Source: Gammaproteobacteria bacterium
Lineage (GTDB): Bacteria; Pseudomonadota; Gammaproteobacteria; Pseudomonadales; Pseudohongiellaceae
Assembly (NCBI GenBank): GCA_018661465.1
Contig: JABJIC010000015.1
Location: forward strand, 124,001 to 188,000
Direction of reading: 5' to 3'
Length of the DNA: 64,000 bases
Of the stretch, positions 1-8,943 are shown piece after piece (the stretch's first letter is position 1; the number at the start of each line of letters is the position of its first letter). Made by a program: the position numbers and the translations under genes. Below the pieces are notes generated by a model. It made no database searches and was not told the origin of the DNA. It was given only the letters and a program-made list of their open reading frames with translations.

Positions 1-94
1 CGGCGAGATATCAATATTAGTCGGAGCTTTGATTGATCGTAATCAATATGAGGTGGTGCTTGCAGGAACAATTCGGTTCGGCTCGGCTCGGTTA

Positions 95-750
95 TTAAGC
101 GATGATGGAATCGAATTCCTTCGTGGACTTGAGGATCGCGCTGGGCTTAGCACCAGAAAGCTCTTCGTAGCTGCCGAAACCCCAGAGCACGCCTATTCCC
201 TGAAGATTGTTGGCCCTGGCGGAGGTGATATCTATCGCCCTGTCGCCAACCATTACGGCGTCGCTGTCGATTGATTTATTTTCCAATAACTGAGAAAGCT
301 GCATAGCTTTTGTAATCCCTATATCGCCGCCACTAACAAAATCGAAATAGTCTGAGATATCAAACAGAGACAAAATTCTCTCAGCGAAGTCGACTCGTTT
401 GGAAGTGCATACTCCCATTCTTACGTTGCTAGTTTTGAAAAATTCCAGAGCTTCAATGATCCCCGAATAAATTGTGTTTTCGGAAAACCCTACGTCAGAG
501 AAACGTTCTCGGTAGGTCGATATTATTCTCAGGATTTCTTCTTCGTCAGCATCTGGCAGCAAGGAAGCAAGGAAGCAAAACCAGTTTCCAAAGGTGGACC
601 GATCAGATCAAGCAAGGATTCATATTCTCTAGATTCATAACCATGTTGCTCGAGAGCGTAATTGTAGCAGCGAGTTATTCCAAGACTGGGGTCAGACAGG
701 GTTCCATCCAAATCGAACACAAGACTACTTAGATTTTGAAAAACGCTCAT
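95..750 (-). pseudogene. HAD-family phosphatase (phosphoglycolate phosphatase-like), frameshifted
   Basis: Two partial frames on the minus strand together give a complete HAD subfamily IA hydrolase. The N-terminal piece (750 down to about 575) carries the nucleophile motif VFDLDGTLSD. The C-terminal piece (to 95) carries motif II (VCTSKR), the motif III lysine (GITKA) and the acidic motif IV (MVGDRAIDI). The frames meet at a perfect 8-bp tandem duplication (561-576 on the plus strand). Removing one copy joins them as GFASLLPDADEEE, giving about 215 residues, the normal family length. Families of this type dephosphorylate small phosphoesters such as 2-phosphoglycolate; the substrate here is unknown. 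The start overlaps the end of the upstream membrane-protein gene, suggesting one transcript. An assembly error is possible but an exact 8-bp duplication is a typical slippage mutation. Confidence 0.85.
561..576. repeat. 8-bp tandem duplication disrupting the HAD gene
   Basis: AAGGAAGC occurs twice in tandem, preceded by a partial unit (AGC). With a single copy the HAD reading frame is continuous, so this duplication is the frameshifting lesion. Confidence 0.9.
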
Positions 751-991
751 GTGTAAGAAGGACCCCCATTACGAATAGTGAATAGATTACTACGTTCAGG
801 CATAGAGCAAGAAACAAAAGAATCGGAGTGTTTGTATTGATTCCCAAAAATCGCACAAGGTACGCACCGGGGGCAAGTATTGGTTTCAATATTTCAAAGA
901 ATGATATTGCTAAGCCCAGGGTTGCCAAAGCCATGGACAAAACACCCAGAATGAGACCAATAATGACGGACCGCGCCAAAGTTTTTTTCAT
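725..991 (-). CDS. small membrane protein, function unknown
   Basis: An 88-residue protein with a short basic N-terminus (MKKTLARS), a long hydrophobic stretch at about residues 8-32 and a second at about 55-80, so two or three membrane segments, ending in a basic tail (HERFSKSK). I do not recognise a family. The ATG has AAAGG about nine bases upstream. It lies 26 bp after the methyltransferase gene and its 3' end overlaps the start of the broken HAD gene, so the three minus-strand genes probably form one operon. The real coding signal is the hydrophobic pattern plus the tight gene spacing. Confidence 0.65.
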   Translation of the reverse strand: MKKTLARSVIIGLILGVLSMALATLGLAISFFEILKPILAPGAYLVRFLGINTNTPILLFLALCLNVVIYSLFVMGVLLTHERFSKSK

Positions 992-1017
992 GGATATAGC
1001 CTTTCTATCTTCGTTAG

Positions 1018-1656
1018 CTAGTGAGCGGTGTACACATACTCAAATAACCAAAAATGCTCGAGCTCCAAATATTCAAGCTTTGAACCATTAGCGCGTACAT
1101 ATTCCGCTAGCTCTGCCTCATCAGGAAAATTCTTTAGAACCTCATGAACAGATCCATCATCAAGCTTTCTTTCCTGGTATGTGTTGCCCTGCTCATCTTT
1201 CCTACTTATAGGGTGCCTCTGACATTGACTCTTCGTATTGTCCAGCAAGATAACCTTAGCTCCGGGATTCAAAGCCTTATGCAAGGAATCGAAGAACTGA
1301 TGAATTTCTTCGAGCCGAACATGAGACAACCACAAACCAATGAATGCACCGTCAAATTTCCTGCCAATTTTGTGAAGATCAAATGCGCTAACTGTAGCAA
1401 CAGACACTGATTCGGGTAAGGAGCGTTTCTCGAGTTCTAACAGTGGTTCTCGAAGTACATCAGTTGCCAGAACCGATGCTGCCTTCTTGGCAATAAACTG
1501 AGTCCAGAATCCTGTGCCTGATGCGACCTCCAAGACGTTCAATTTTTCAAACTTGCCGGGAAGTTGATCTTGGAGAAAGCTGATATCTGCTTTTCGCTCC
1601 GGGTAGTGATAAACGCGATCGTAGTATGGCGCTCTTGTTCTGTAATAGTCGTCCAT
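1018..1656 (-). CDS. class I SAM-dependent methyltransferase
   Basis: A 212-residue Rossmann-fold methyltransferase. Motif I is LEVASGTGFWT at about residues 41-51. The acidic residue after beta-2 is in VLATD (about 65-70), and the FDGAFIGLWLSHV segment corresponds to motif post-I/II. Near the end of the domain comes a typical ALNPGAKVILLDNT strand. The family transfers a methyl group from S-adenosylmethionine; the acceptor cannot be told from sequence. It opens a minus-strand group with the small membrane protein and the broken HAD phosphatase. The start chosen gives the usual MDDYYRTRAPYYD beginning seen in UbiE/BioC-like small-molecule methyltransferases. Confidence 0.85.
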   Translation of the reverse strand: MDDYYRTRAPYYDRVYHYPERKADISFLQDQLPGKFEKLNVLEVASGTGFWTQFIAKKAASVLATDVLREPLLELEKRSLPESVSVATVSAFDLHKIGRKFDGAFIGLWLSHVRLEEIHQFFDSLHKALNPGAKVILLDNTKSQCQRHPISRKDEQGNTYQERKLDDGSVHEVLKNFPDEAELAEYVRANGSKLEYLELEHFWLFEYVYTAH

Positions 1657-1927
1657 TGATTAGCTCTTAAGAAGCATAACGCCCTTAATAATCGGCGCAT
1701 AACGAGCGGACAGTATCCCATTGATTCAGAGGGACTTCCAGACGCTGCCTTAAGCGAAGCGTCGCGTGCCGTTCTAGCCAAGATAGCCATGGCAAACCCC
1801 TCTTCTCTCTTTAAATCTTCAGTCCCAATGTAAGTCAGTTTCATTCAGTTTACATTCATCCAGCCTCAGTAAGATGACAGTTGAGTTACTTCGCCCTTTA
1901 TAGAAAACAAGAAAAGAGGCACAGGTC

Positions 1928-2482
1928 ATGATTGGAAAGCGTTACATACTCGGTATTTCCTTACTCGCGGCATTACTGCTGAGCCAGACGGCCAGCGCGG
2001 ATAGCAGAAGCCATCGGCGTGGCTACGACAGCTACGGATACGGCGGCTACAGTAATCGCAACTATTCCCGAAATTATTCTCGTAGAGCCAACCCCTACCA
2101 CTACGGTAGATCGGGTCGAAGAAACAGTAGCTATGTCAATTCCTCCTATGGCTATGGCGGCTACTACTCGCCTTACCGATCGCGGTACAGAGATCGCCAT
2201 TTCGACGCTGGAAACTTTCTGGGCGGTATAGTAGTTGGCTCGCTACTCTCTACTCCCCGTTACTCATCCAGACGTCCTGAGCGTGTTGTCTATCGGTCTG
2301 CGCCTGTCGTGCGAGAGCGAGAGGTGATCTATGCACCGCAATCTTCAAGCACCGGCCCGGCTCCCATAGCCAGTGGTAGACGATTACTCAGAGATCTTGA
2401 GGGCAATTGCTTCGAGAGAGTAATCGATGAAGAGGGCAATGAAGTTCGTGTTCAGCTGGAAGCCCAGGAGTGCAATTTCTAG
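1928..2482 (+). CDS. secreted Tyr/Gly/Arg/Ser-rich protein, function unknown
   Basis: 184 residues with a clear Sec signal peptide (cleavage near SQTASA-DS, residue 25). A low-complexity section rich in Tyr, Gly, Arg, Ser and Asn runs from about residue 26 to 92. A hydrophobic glycine-rich helix follows (FLGGIVVGSLLS, about 97-108), resembling the glycine-zipper segment of small envelope proteins. The C-terminal 40 residues are ordinary acidic sequence with two Cys (GNCFERV and QECNF), possibly a disulfide. AGAGGC sits upstream of the ATG. A strong terminator follows, so the gene is a single transcription unit. Role unknown; an envelope-associated basic protein is the most that can be inferred. 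Confidence 0.75.
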   Translation: MIGKRYILGISLLAALLLSQTASADSRSHRRGYDSYGYGGYSNRNYSRNYSRRANPYHYGRSGRRNSSYVNSSYGYGGYYSPYRSRYRDRHFDAGNFLGGIVVGSLLSTPRYSSRRPERVVYRSAPVVREREVIYAPQSSSTGPAPIASGRRLLRDLEGNCFERVIDEEGNEVRVQLEAQECNF

Positions 2483-2510
2483 AGCATTAGTTTTGATTTT
2501 AGTTATACTC

Positions 2511-2580
2511 GGCTCTGTTGTTTACGGGGAATAGATAGTGAGAATTCCGTCCCCGTGAATTCCCAGCAGAGCCGTTTTTT
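2511..2580 (+). terminator. Rho-independent terminator
   Basis: GGCTCTGTTG (2511-2520) pairs with CAGCAGAGCC (2564-2573), with one G-U pair. A second inner stem pairs ACGGGGA with TCCCCGT. GTTTTTT follows at 2574-2580. It lies between the Tyr/Gly-rich protein gene and the M48 protease gene. Confidence 0.85.
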
Positions 2581-2617
2581 CGGCCCTGTTAGTATGAATC
2601 AGTGACAGGCAGCCGGT

Positions 2618-3412
2618 ATGAGATCTACCCTTCTTCTAAAGTTCAGTTTTTCCCTTGGCGCAATAATGCTCGCTTCATGTGTAAGCTCACCCATGGATCG
2701 ACGTCAGGTGATGCTGTATTCCGAGGCCGAAATGGCCGCGCAGGGAGAGCAATCCTACCGACAGATGCAAACTGAGATTCCCATATCAGATAACGCTCGT
2801 GAGAAGCAGTTCGTCCAGTGTGTAGCGAATTACGTTGTTAATGCCCTGGACCCAGGTCCACGAAATAATAACGAATGGGAAGTTACTGTCTTCGACAATG
2901 AGCAGGCAAATGCTTTTGCACTTCCGGGCGGCAAGATCGGCGTATATAACGGCTTGCTTTCCGTAACCTGGAACCAGCACCAGCTAGCGGCAGTGATGGC
3001 TCATGAAGTGGGTCACGTTCTCGCGAATCACAGCAATGAGCGCGCCAGCCAATCTACCCTAAGAAATGTAGGGGTTGCTGCAGCGCAGATTCTGGGTGCG
3101 TCTGAAACAACTATTGAAATTCTAGATGTGGGAACAAAGTATGGTCTCTTTCTACCATTCAACCGAACTCAGGAAACTGAGGCTGACTCCATTGGCATCA
3201 TGCTTATGGCAAACGCCGGTTTCGATCCAGAGGAAAGCATCAAGCTCTGGCAGAACATGTCAGCAGAAGGTGGTGCGCGCCCACCGGAGTTACTCTCCAC
3301 CCACCCCTCTCCCTCTTCACGCATGGGAGAGCTCGCTAGCTTAATGGATCACGCGAATGGTTTACGCCTGGCTGCTAATAACAGCGGCGTGAACCCGGAC
3401 TGTACTCCATAA
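2618..3412 (+). CDS. M48-family zinc metalloprotease lipoprotein
   Basis: 264 residues. The N-terminus is a lipoprotein signal with lipobox LASC (Cys about 21). The catalytic zinc motif is MAHEVGHVLANH (HExxH, about residues 127-138), and the third ligand lies in TEADSIG (about 188-194). This is the compact periplasmic M48C architecture of LoiP/YcaL-type outer-membrane lipoprotein proteases, which degrade misassembled outer-membrane proteins. No membrane domain of the HtpX kind is present. It stands alone after a terminator. The family assignment is firm; the substrate is inferred from E. coli relatives. Confidence 0.92.
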   Translation: MRSTLLLKFSFSLGAIMLASCVSSPMDRRQVMLYSEAEMAAQGEQSYRQMQTEIPISDNAREKQFVQCVANYVVNALDPGPRNNNEWEVTVFDNEQANAFALPGGKIGVYNGLLSVTWNQHQLAAVMAHEVGHVLANHSNERASQSTLRNVGVAAAQILGASETTIEILDVGTKYGLFLPFNRTQETEADSIGIMLMANAGFDPEESIKLWQNMSAEGGARPPELLSTHPSPSSRMGELASLMDHANGLRLAANNSGVNPDCTP

Positions 3413-3832
3413 TTAGTATAGTTATTACTTTATTATTTATCTAAAACAACTCGCTAGTTGCTTGGGAGTTCATTTATCCGAATATAAATAAAGTATTCCC
3501 TTTAGTATATTTTAGCTAGTTATGCTCTTCTCTTCAAAACTTGAGATTCACTACATATAGTGGTATCTTTCCTCCCGCACTACAAGATGATGATATCTTC
3601 GTGTTTTGCACCACTTCGCTGCAGTCGCCACACCTCGTTCCTGCAGCGCGGTGCTCCTTGAGAATTCCTGCCCCTACAGGACCAAAGCATGCTGTAGTGG
3701 GTAGGAATACTTTTCTCAGCTTCATTTCGCCACAAAGCTTAATTTCTGCCTCTCCTATCCGATAGCTGATAGTGTAGATATCTACAGATATTCGTCACTG
3801 CCTGCTCGGGCGTGACGGTGGAACCAAGCTCA
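3413..3832. other. 420-bp intergenic region
   Basis: AT-rich DNA between the M48 gene and the DUF3667 gene. Short open frames on both strands (about 60-74 codons) lack family resemblance and plausible ribosome sites. I see no convincing RNA structure or terminator; a promoter for the downstream gene is presumably here but is not obvious. Confidence 0.5.
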
Positions 3833-4866
3833 ATGACCGACCAACAAATAGTTAGCATCGATACCAATCCTTGCCCGAATTGCGGCAGCTCTCTGCACGG
3901 AGACTTCTGTAGCAACTGCGGACAACATAGCCGAGACATGCGCAGGCCATTCTTCAGGCTCCTCGGCGAAGTATTCACTTCCTTATTTGAGCTCGATGGT
4001 AGAGCTTATCGTACGATTTACTACCTATTTACCAAGCCAGGTTTTCTGAGTTCTGAGTATGTAAGCGGTCGGCGCATGAGCTACACCCCCCGCTTCGGCT
4101 GTTCCTGGTTATCAGTATTTCATTCTTCCTGTTTATCTCTGTCTTCAATTCAATTAGCACCATGCGCAGCGCATTGTCAGAGAGCCAAGTCGTTGAGTCC
4201 GAAGATTCCACTGCGAACCCTGATGAGACTCTGGAGGACTCCTCACTGCAGTTTGAATTCGGCACAGGCTTCGACGAAGAAGACATTATTACCAGCGATG
4301 ACATTATCGATACGGATGAAGGAGACCTGGAAGACCTTTTCTTGAGCATAGATGCTTTTAGCCTTCCCTTTTTATCGGAGGGGGCAAATGAAAATCTTAG
4401 GATAGTTGTTAGATCACAGACTGAAGCGAACTTTAATCGAATAGTGGAAGACCCTGCGGAATTCTTTCTCGGCACGCTGGAATACATCACATTCTTTATT
4501 TTAATGATGATTCCGGTATTGGCGCTTATTCAGAAAATATTTTACATACGAAGTGGACGTTTCTACGTCGAGCACCTTGTTCTGGCGCTGCATAATCATG
4601 CCTTTATTATTCTGTCGTTCTTTCTACTAATACTGTCAGATTTTGTGGCAGAGTGGGAAATAGCCTTTCTTAGCGCGGGGTTTGACTACCTGGGGTTGGG
4701 CGTAATGATATGGATAGTTGCCTATCTATTCTTGAGCCTGAAGAACTTTTTCCAACAGGGTAAGTTTGTTACCGTACTGAAATTTCTCCTGGCATCCTTT
4801 GTATACATCTTATGCCTGTCCACTGGCATTTTATTCTTCGGTATCTTGCTGTTCTTTTTATTCTAA
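3833..4866 (+). pseudogene. DUF3667 membrane protein, frameshifted at a C-tract
   Basis: The first frame (ATG 3833) encodes the DUF3667 hallmark: a zinc-ribbon with CPNCGS and FCSNCGQ, then ELDGRAYRTIYYLFTKPG and EYVSGRRMSY. It then goes out of frame at a run of six C (4086-4091). The next frame continues without loss as PPLRLFLVISISFFLFISV, the expected first membrane segment, then an acidic section (about 4190-4360) and three or four more hydrophobic helices ending at 4866. Seven C would restore one protein of about 345 residues. The lesion is therefore a single-base deletion in a homopolymer, or possibly slippage or a sequencing error. DUF3667 has no established function. GTG 3812 is an alternative start. 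Confidence 0.8.
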
Positions 4867-4959
4867 GAAAACCATTCTAAGCCAGCCTAATCTAAACCAA
4901 TTATATAAATCAATCGTTCTAGTTAAGCTGACTCGAACCAAGAAGCAGCAGAACGCCTA

Positions 4960-5778
4960 CTAACCATCAGCAGGCTGCACATGCACGTCCATCTGCGGAT
5001 ATGGAATTGACAAACCTTCGTTGCCGAATGAACGATAAACCTGTTCGTTCATATTGAAGTAAACTCCCCAATAATCGCCTGCTTCCACCCACACTCTAAC
5101 TACGATGTTCACTGAACTATCCGCCAATGCATGCAGGGCCATAAATGGCTCTGGATCCTTGAGAATCCGGTCATCTGCCTCGATCAATTTGCCCAACACT
5201 TCATAGGCCTTGTCGAGGTCATCGCCATAGCCGATGCCGAAAATAAAATCTACGCGACGTCTAGGCTGGGTTGAATAATTTATCAATGAGCCTGTAGCCA
5301 GACCACCATTAGGAATCAGAACCGTCTTGTTGTCGCCTGTTGTCAGGATAGTTGTGAAAATTTGAATATCTTTTACGACGCCAGCATAGCCCTGAGCCTC
5401 AACGAAATCGCCTATTTTGTAGGGTTTGAAAAGCAGGATCATCACGCCGCCTGCAAAATTTTGCAGAGTGCCCGAGAGAGCCATGCCAACCGCCAAACCT
5501 GCTGCAGCAATCAGCGCTACGAAAGAAGTCATTTCAACACCGAGCATACCCAAGGCGGTGATATACACCATTGCCTTAAGCAACATACTAATCAGGCTGA
5601 GAAGAAAGCTTCTGAGGGAAACGTCCACACCGCTACGATCGAGCACCTTACCAAACACGCCCACGATGGCGCGAACGATAATCAATCCGATGACGAGAGT
5701 GGCAACCGCGGCTACCAGTTTCGTGCCATAAGTAATCGCTAGCGCTGTTAGTGTTGCAGGATCAAAATTAAATTCCAT
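4960..5778 (-). CDS. mscS: small-conductance mechanosensitive channel, MscS family
   Basis: 272 residues, close to E. coli MscS (286). Three hydrophobic helices lie at about residues 15-45, 60-80 and 85-120. The third is the Gly/Ala-rich pore helix (AAAGLAVGMALSGTLQNFAGG). It is followed by the conserved beta-domain start (FKPYKIGDFVEAQG), the VLIPNG motif and the cytoplasmic alpha/beta domain ending near SIPYPQMDVHV. The channel opens under membrane tension to release osmolytes during hypo-osmotic shock. The gene is convergent with the DUF3667 gene. It lies 67 bp downstream of the cytochrome gene on the same strand, so co-transcription is possible but not required. Confidence 0.93.
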   Translation of the reverse strand: MEFNFDPATLTALAITYGTKLVAAVATLVIGLIIVRAIVGVFGKVLDRSGVDVSLRSFLLSLISMLLKAMVYITALGMLGVEMTSFVALIAAAGLAVGMALSGTLQNFAGGVMILLFKPYKIGDFVEAQGYAGVVKDIQIFTTILTTGDNKTVLIPNGGLATGSLINYSTQPRRRVDFIFGIGYGDDLDKAYEVLGKLIEADDRILKDPEPFMALHALADSSVNIVVRVWVEAGDYWGVYFNMNEQVYRSFGNEGLSIPYPQMDVHVQPADG

Positions 5779-5845
5779 AATCTACCCTATTTCCTGATTT
5801 GCTTTTTCTTAATTTTTATCGCTTCGCCTGGAAGTTAGACCTGAC

Positions 5846-6619
5846 TTAGAGTGACTTCAAAAACGCCAAAATTTGTTGTTGTTCAGTCGCGCCAAGAGTG
5901 GCATACACTTCCGGCATCAGAGATTCACTGGAGTCAGATATCGACTTAACCCGATCTTTGAAGAAAGTGACCCATCGGCTTCCATCTTCGCTTTGCAATT
6001 GAACCGCCAGCTCTGAATCATTCCTGAACCGTCCACGGACAATACTGCCATCGTTTTGTTCAACAATTTTTGCCTCATAACCGCTGGCTATTGAAGCCGA
6101 TGGATTGAGAACTGCCTGCTCGAGAGCATCACCGGAAAGCCGTGAAGAGATGCCATCAAGAGATGGACCAACACTTCCACCCTGATCGCGATAACTGTGG
6201 CAGCTAACGCAGCCGACGTTTCCATTGAACAACTGCTCCCCAGCCAAAACCATCGGGTCGTCGCTCACCGTGCTGTCCGCATCGCCCAGATTCAATCCTG
6301 GCTTTCCCTGAAGTGTTCGAACATAAGAAGCGATATCGAAAATTTCGTCTTCGCCGAATGATCCACCCCAGGCGATCATTCCAGTTCCTGCACGACCTTC
6401 GCTGATAACAGCTATCAAGTCCGCGTCGTTAAGACTATTGGCCGTATTATCTGTTAGAGATTTACCCTTAGCCTGACCTTCGCCCAATGCGCCATGGCAT
6501 ATCTGACAGAAACTATTATACAACTCTTGTCCTTCCCCTACTCCGGCAACAGCGATTGCGGGAAGAGATGCTATGACCAGGGTTGCTAAAACCCATCTCA
6601 TCAAATGTATTAAATTCAT
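5846..6619 (-). CDS. dihaem periplasmic cytochrome c, partner of PQQ dehydrogenase
   Basis: 257 residues with a Sec signal peptide (residues 1-26). Two class I cytochrome c domains follow: haem motif CQICH (C38, C41, H42) and CVSCH (C137, C140, H141). The distal Met candidates lie in GTGMIAWG and the region after the second haem. The last hundred residues (ASIASGYEAKIVEQNDGS onward) resemble the PQQ-linked or Planctomycete-type haem domain that includes the RGRFRND segment. It starts 14 bp after the PQQ alcohol dehydrogenase gene, so the pair is an operon. The cytochrome probably accepts electrons from the quinoprotein and passes them to a terminal oxidase. Confidence 0.9.
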   Translation of the reverse strand: MNLIHLMRWVLATLVIASLPAIAVAGVGEGQELYNSFCQICHGALGEGQAKGKSLTDNTANSLNDADLIAVISEGRAGTGMIAWGGSFGEDEIFDIASYVRTLQGKPGLNLGDADSTVSDDPMVLAGEQLFNGNVGCVSCHSYRDQGGSVGPSLDGISSRLSGDALEQAVLNPSASIASGYEAKIVEQNDGSIVRGRFRNDSELAVQLQSEDGSRWVTFFKDRVKSISDSSESLMPEVYATLGATEQQQILAFLKSL

Positions 6620-6633
6620 ATCGATGTAAATCC

Positions 6634-8274
6634 TTACAAACTAAACAGAATATAGTTTCCAGGAGAGATACCTGTGGAAACTCCAGCTCTGGACGCAGGG
6701 TTCATGGTTCCTGACGCGATACCAATATACTGCTTACCATCGATAGTAAAACTTGTTGGTGGTGCATAGAGGCCACTGCCAGTCTGAAATTTCCAAAGGA
6801 CTTCGCCTGTCTCATCATTCATGGCATAAATATATCCATCAGGCGCGCCGGAGAATACCAGTCCACCACCCGTTGCTAGAGTACCCGCCCAATTGAAGTT
6901 GCCTGGCATCTCTTTCTGCCAGGCGATGTCACCGGATAGCATATCGAAAGCTACTACCCAACCAGTTCCAGTGGTATCGAACTGGGGAATACCGCCCAGG
7001 TCCATGACACCAGCCCGAGCCTCTCCTTCACGACGAATGAAGCGCGTGCCCCATTCCGTAGTTGGGATATAAAGCATATGAGTATCCGGGCTATAGGAAG
7101 CCGGCGGCCAGTTTTTACCACCGTAAAGACCAGGAAAGATCATGGTATCTCTGGGCTCATATAGTTCTTCTTTAAGAACAGGCTTGCCACTTTCGTCTCG
7201 CTCTGCCCAGTTAACTCGGGTGTATTCACCCGCATAGAGGAAGTCACCCGTCATACGGTCTAGACCGTACACGTGCCCGTTTCTAGAAACCTGCACAATC
7301 ATCTTGCGCATCTCGCCTTCAAACATTTCTTCGATGATCATCGGCTCAGACGTGGAGTCGTGATCAAACTCGTCTCGAGGAGATGTCTGAAAATACCATT
7401 GCAATTCGCCGCTATCTGCATCCAGCGCTATTACTGAATTCGAGTACAGGTTGTCTCCCGCCCGTACAGCGTTGTTAATGTCAGGCCAGGGATTACCCGT
7501 CCCCCAGAATACCCAATCAGTCTCTGGATCATAAGTTCCCGTAACCCATGTAGGCGCACCACCGGTCTTCCAGGAATCGCCCAACCAGGTTTCGTTGCCG
7601 GGCTCACCCTCAGCAGGAGTTGTATAGAAACGCCAGCGTCTCTCGCCAGTATTGACATCATAGGCATCGACATAACCGCGAATACCAAATTCGCCACCGC
7701 CAACTCCGATCAGGACCATATCTTTAACTACAAGCGGTGCTCCAGTTACGGAGAAAGATTCGCGATGATCACCAACTTCAACATCCCAAAGCTGTATGCC
7801 AGTTGCCGCATCGAATGCCATTAGATGAGCATCCAGTGTTCCCCAGAAAACTTTGTCTTCGTGCAGAGCCACACCACGGTTGTGGGGACCACAACAGAGA
7901 TCCACATTTTCGAAATCATGGTCATAGCGCCAAAGCTCATCTCCGCTTAGAGGGTCGACCACTATCAGGTGACTGTTAGCGGTAGTGAGGTACATGCGGC
8001 CATCGTTCACTAGCGCTGTTACTTCATATGCACCACCGGTGACACCATTTTGTTTGATCCACACCGGGCGAAGATTCGCCACAGTGTCGCGGTTGATCTG
8101 AGAATCCGGCATATAACGCCAGGCTCCATAATTTTTGCCGTAAGTTACCCAACGATCTGAATAATCCTGAGCGTTCTCCAGAATATCCGTAGTGACATTC
8201 TGAGCCCGACTGACACCAGTCAGAAACAATGACGCCATCAGCAATACTGCAAGGGAGCTAATAAATTTTCTCAT
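6634..8274 (-). CDS. PQQ-dependent alcohol dehydrogenase (methanol/ethanol type)
   Basis: 546 residues from ATG 8274, which gives a clean signal peptide ending at SRAQ (residue 25). An upstream in-frame start at 8376 would add 34 residues before the signal and is unlikely. The eight-bladed propeller shows tryptophan-docking repeats such as GDELWRYDHD and GEVLWKFQTG. The adjacent cysteines C127-C128 (DLCCGPHNRG) match the strained disulfide of this family. Metal/PQQ residues line up as E195, N261 (WGTGNPWPD) and the catalytic D304 in FDHDS. D306, two residues after the catalytic Asp, is the residue used to distinguish lanthanide-type enzymes from calcium-type ones. It oxidises primary alcohols or aldehydes in the periplasm; the substrate is not determinable. 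Its electron acceptor is probably the cytochrome encoded next. Confidence 0.92.
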   Translation of the reverse strand: MRKFISSLAVLLMASLFLTGVSRAQNVTTDILENAQDYSDRWVTYGKNYGAWRYMPDSQINRDTVANLRPVWIKQNGVTGGAYEVTALVNDGRMYLTTANSHLIVVDPLSGDELWRYDHDFENVDLCCGPHNRGVALHEDKVFWGTLDAHLMAFDAATGIQLWDVEVGDHRESFSVTGAPLVVKDMVLIGVGGGEFGIRGYVDAYDVNTGERRWRFYTTPAEGEPGNETWLGDSWKTGGAPTWVTGTYDPETDWVFWGTGNPWPDINNAVRAGDNLYSNSVIALDADSGELQWYFQTSPRDEFDHDSTSEPMIIEEMFEGEMRKMIVQVSRNGHVYGLDRMTGDFLYAGEYTRVNWAERDESGKPVLKEELYEPRDTMIFPGLYGGKNWPPASYSPDTHMLYIPTTEWGTRFIRREGEARAGVMDLGGIPQFDTTGTGWVVAFDMLSGDIAWQKEMPGNFNWAGTLATGGGLVFSGAPDGYIYAMNDETGEVLWKFQTGSGLYAPPTSFTIDGKQYIGIASGTMNPASRAGVSTGISPGNYILFSL

Positions 8275-8547
8275 TTCAAAGCCTTTTATATATTTGTCAA
8301 TTAAATCAATACGATAGAGTTGGCCAATTGGACTAAAAGCCCTCGAATCCTTGAGGCTGTACCGACCGGAGGACAATTAAGCTATAAACCCCCTATGCCT
8401 GTCAAACGGGCATCAATTGACCTATGGTATTAGACAGCAAATTCGGGTTATTTATGCCCTTTTTCGGCAAATTGCACAAAGCCCAGCCGCGTCATATCAT
8501 CGTGCATTCCACTCCAATGACACACTATATATAGAAGGATAATAATA

Positions 8548-8943
8548 ATGATTGTTTATGGTGTTGCCCTACTTTCCGCATGCCTGATTGCCGGCATGCT
8601 AATCGGTGAAACCCTCGGCGTTATGTTAGGCGTCTCGGCCAATGTTGGCGGTGTTGGTATCGCCATGCTGTTTCTGGTTTTTGCCAGCAACTCCGAAGTG
8701 TTCAAATCGATGACTCAAGGCATCTCAGCCGACGGCATCAAATTCTGGAGCGCAATGTATATCCCCATCGTGGTCGCCATGGCTGCGAGGCAGAATGTTG
8801 CTGCAGCAACCGAAGGTGGATTGCTGGCCCTGACAGCCGGAGTGGCTGCTGTAATTGTTAGCTTTGCTCTAGTTCCGGTGTTAAGCAAGATAGGCAATCA
8901 CAACACGCCTTCCTCCGATGACGATAATGAGGGGGTTGCCTAA
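8548..8943 (+). CDS. madL: malonate transporter subunit MadL
   Basis: 131 residues, beginning MIVYGVALLSACLIAGML and containing the conserved ANVGGVGIAML segment of MadL. About four hydrophobic helices are followed by a polar acidic tail. MadL and MadM form a sodium-coupled malonate carrier, first described in Malonomonas rubra. AGAAGGA lies about nine bases before the ATG. The stop overlaps the start of madM (TAATG), giving translational coupling. The gene is divergent from the PQQ dehydrogenase across about 270 bp. Confidence 0.93.
   Translation: MIVYGVALLSACLIAGMLIGETLGVMLGVSANVGGVGIAMLFLVFASNSEVFKSMTQGISADGIKFWSAMYIPIVVAMAARQNVAAATEGGLLALTAGVAAVIVSFALVPVLSKIGNHNTPSSDDDNEGVA

Noticed and set aside
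1..94. Possible gene remnant or repeat at the left edge (runs of TCGGCTCGG)
   Set aside because: Too short; only a brief repeated phrase is visible, and the open frame there is antisense to the HAD gene.
1670..1770. Integron attC-like sequence (two GCATAAC/GTTATGC elements near the methyltransferase start)
   Set aside because: The core does not fit the attC consensus, the complete paired structure is missing, and the neighbouring genes are only 26 bp apart or overlapping without any site.
1539..1844. Open frame overlapping the methyltransferase start
   Set aside because: It runs across the start of a confident gene in another frame, has no family likeness and a low-quality composition.
3534..3765. 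Overlapping short frames in the 3.4-3.8 kb spacer
   Set aside because: No ribosome site, no motif, and both strands are equally open, as expected by chance.
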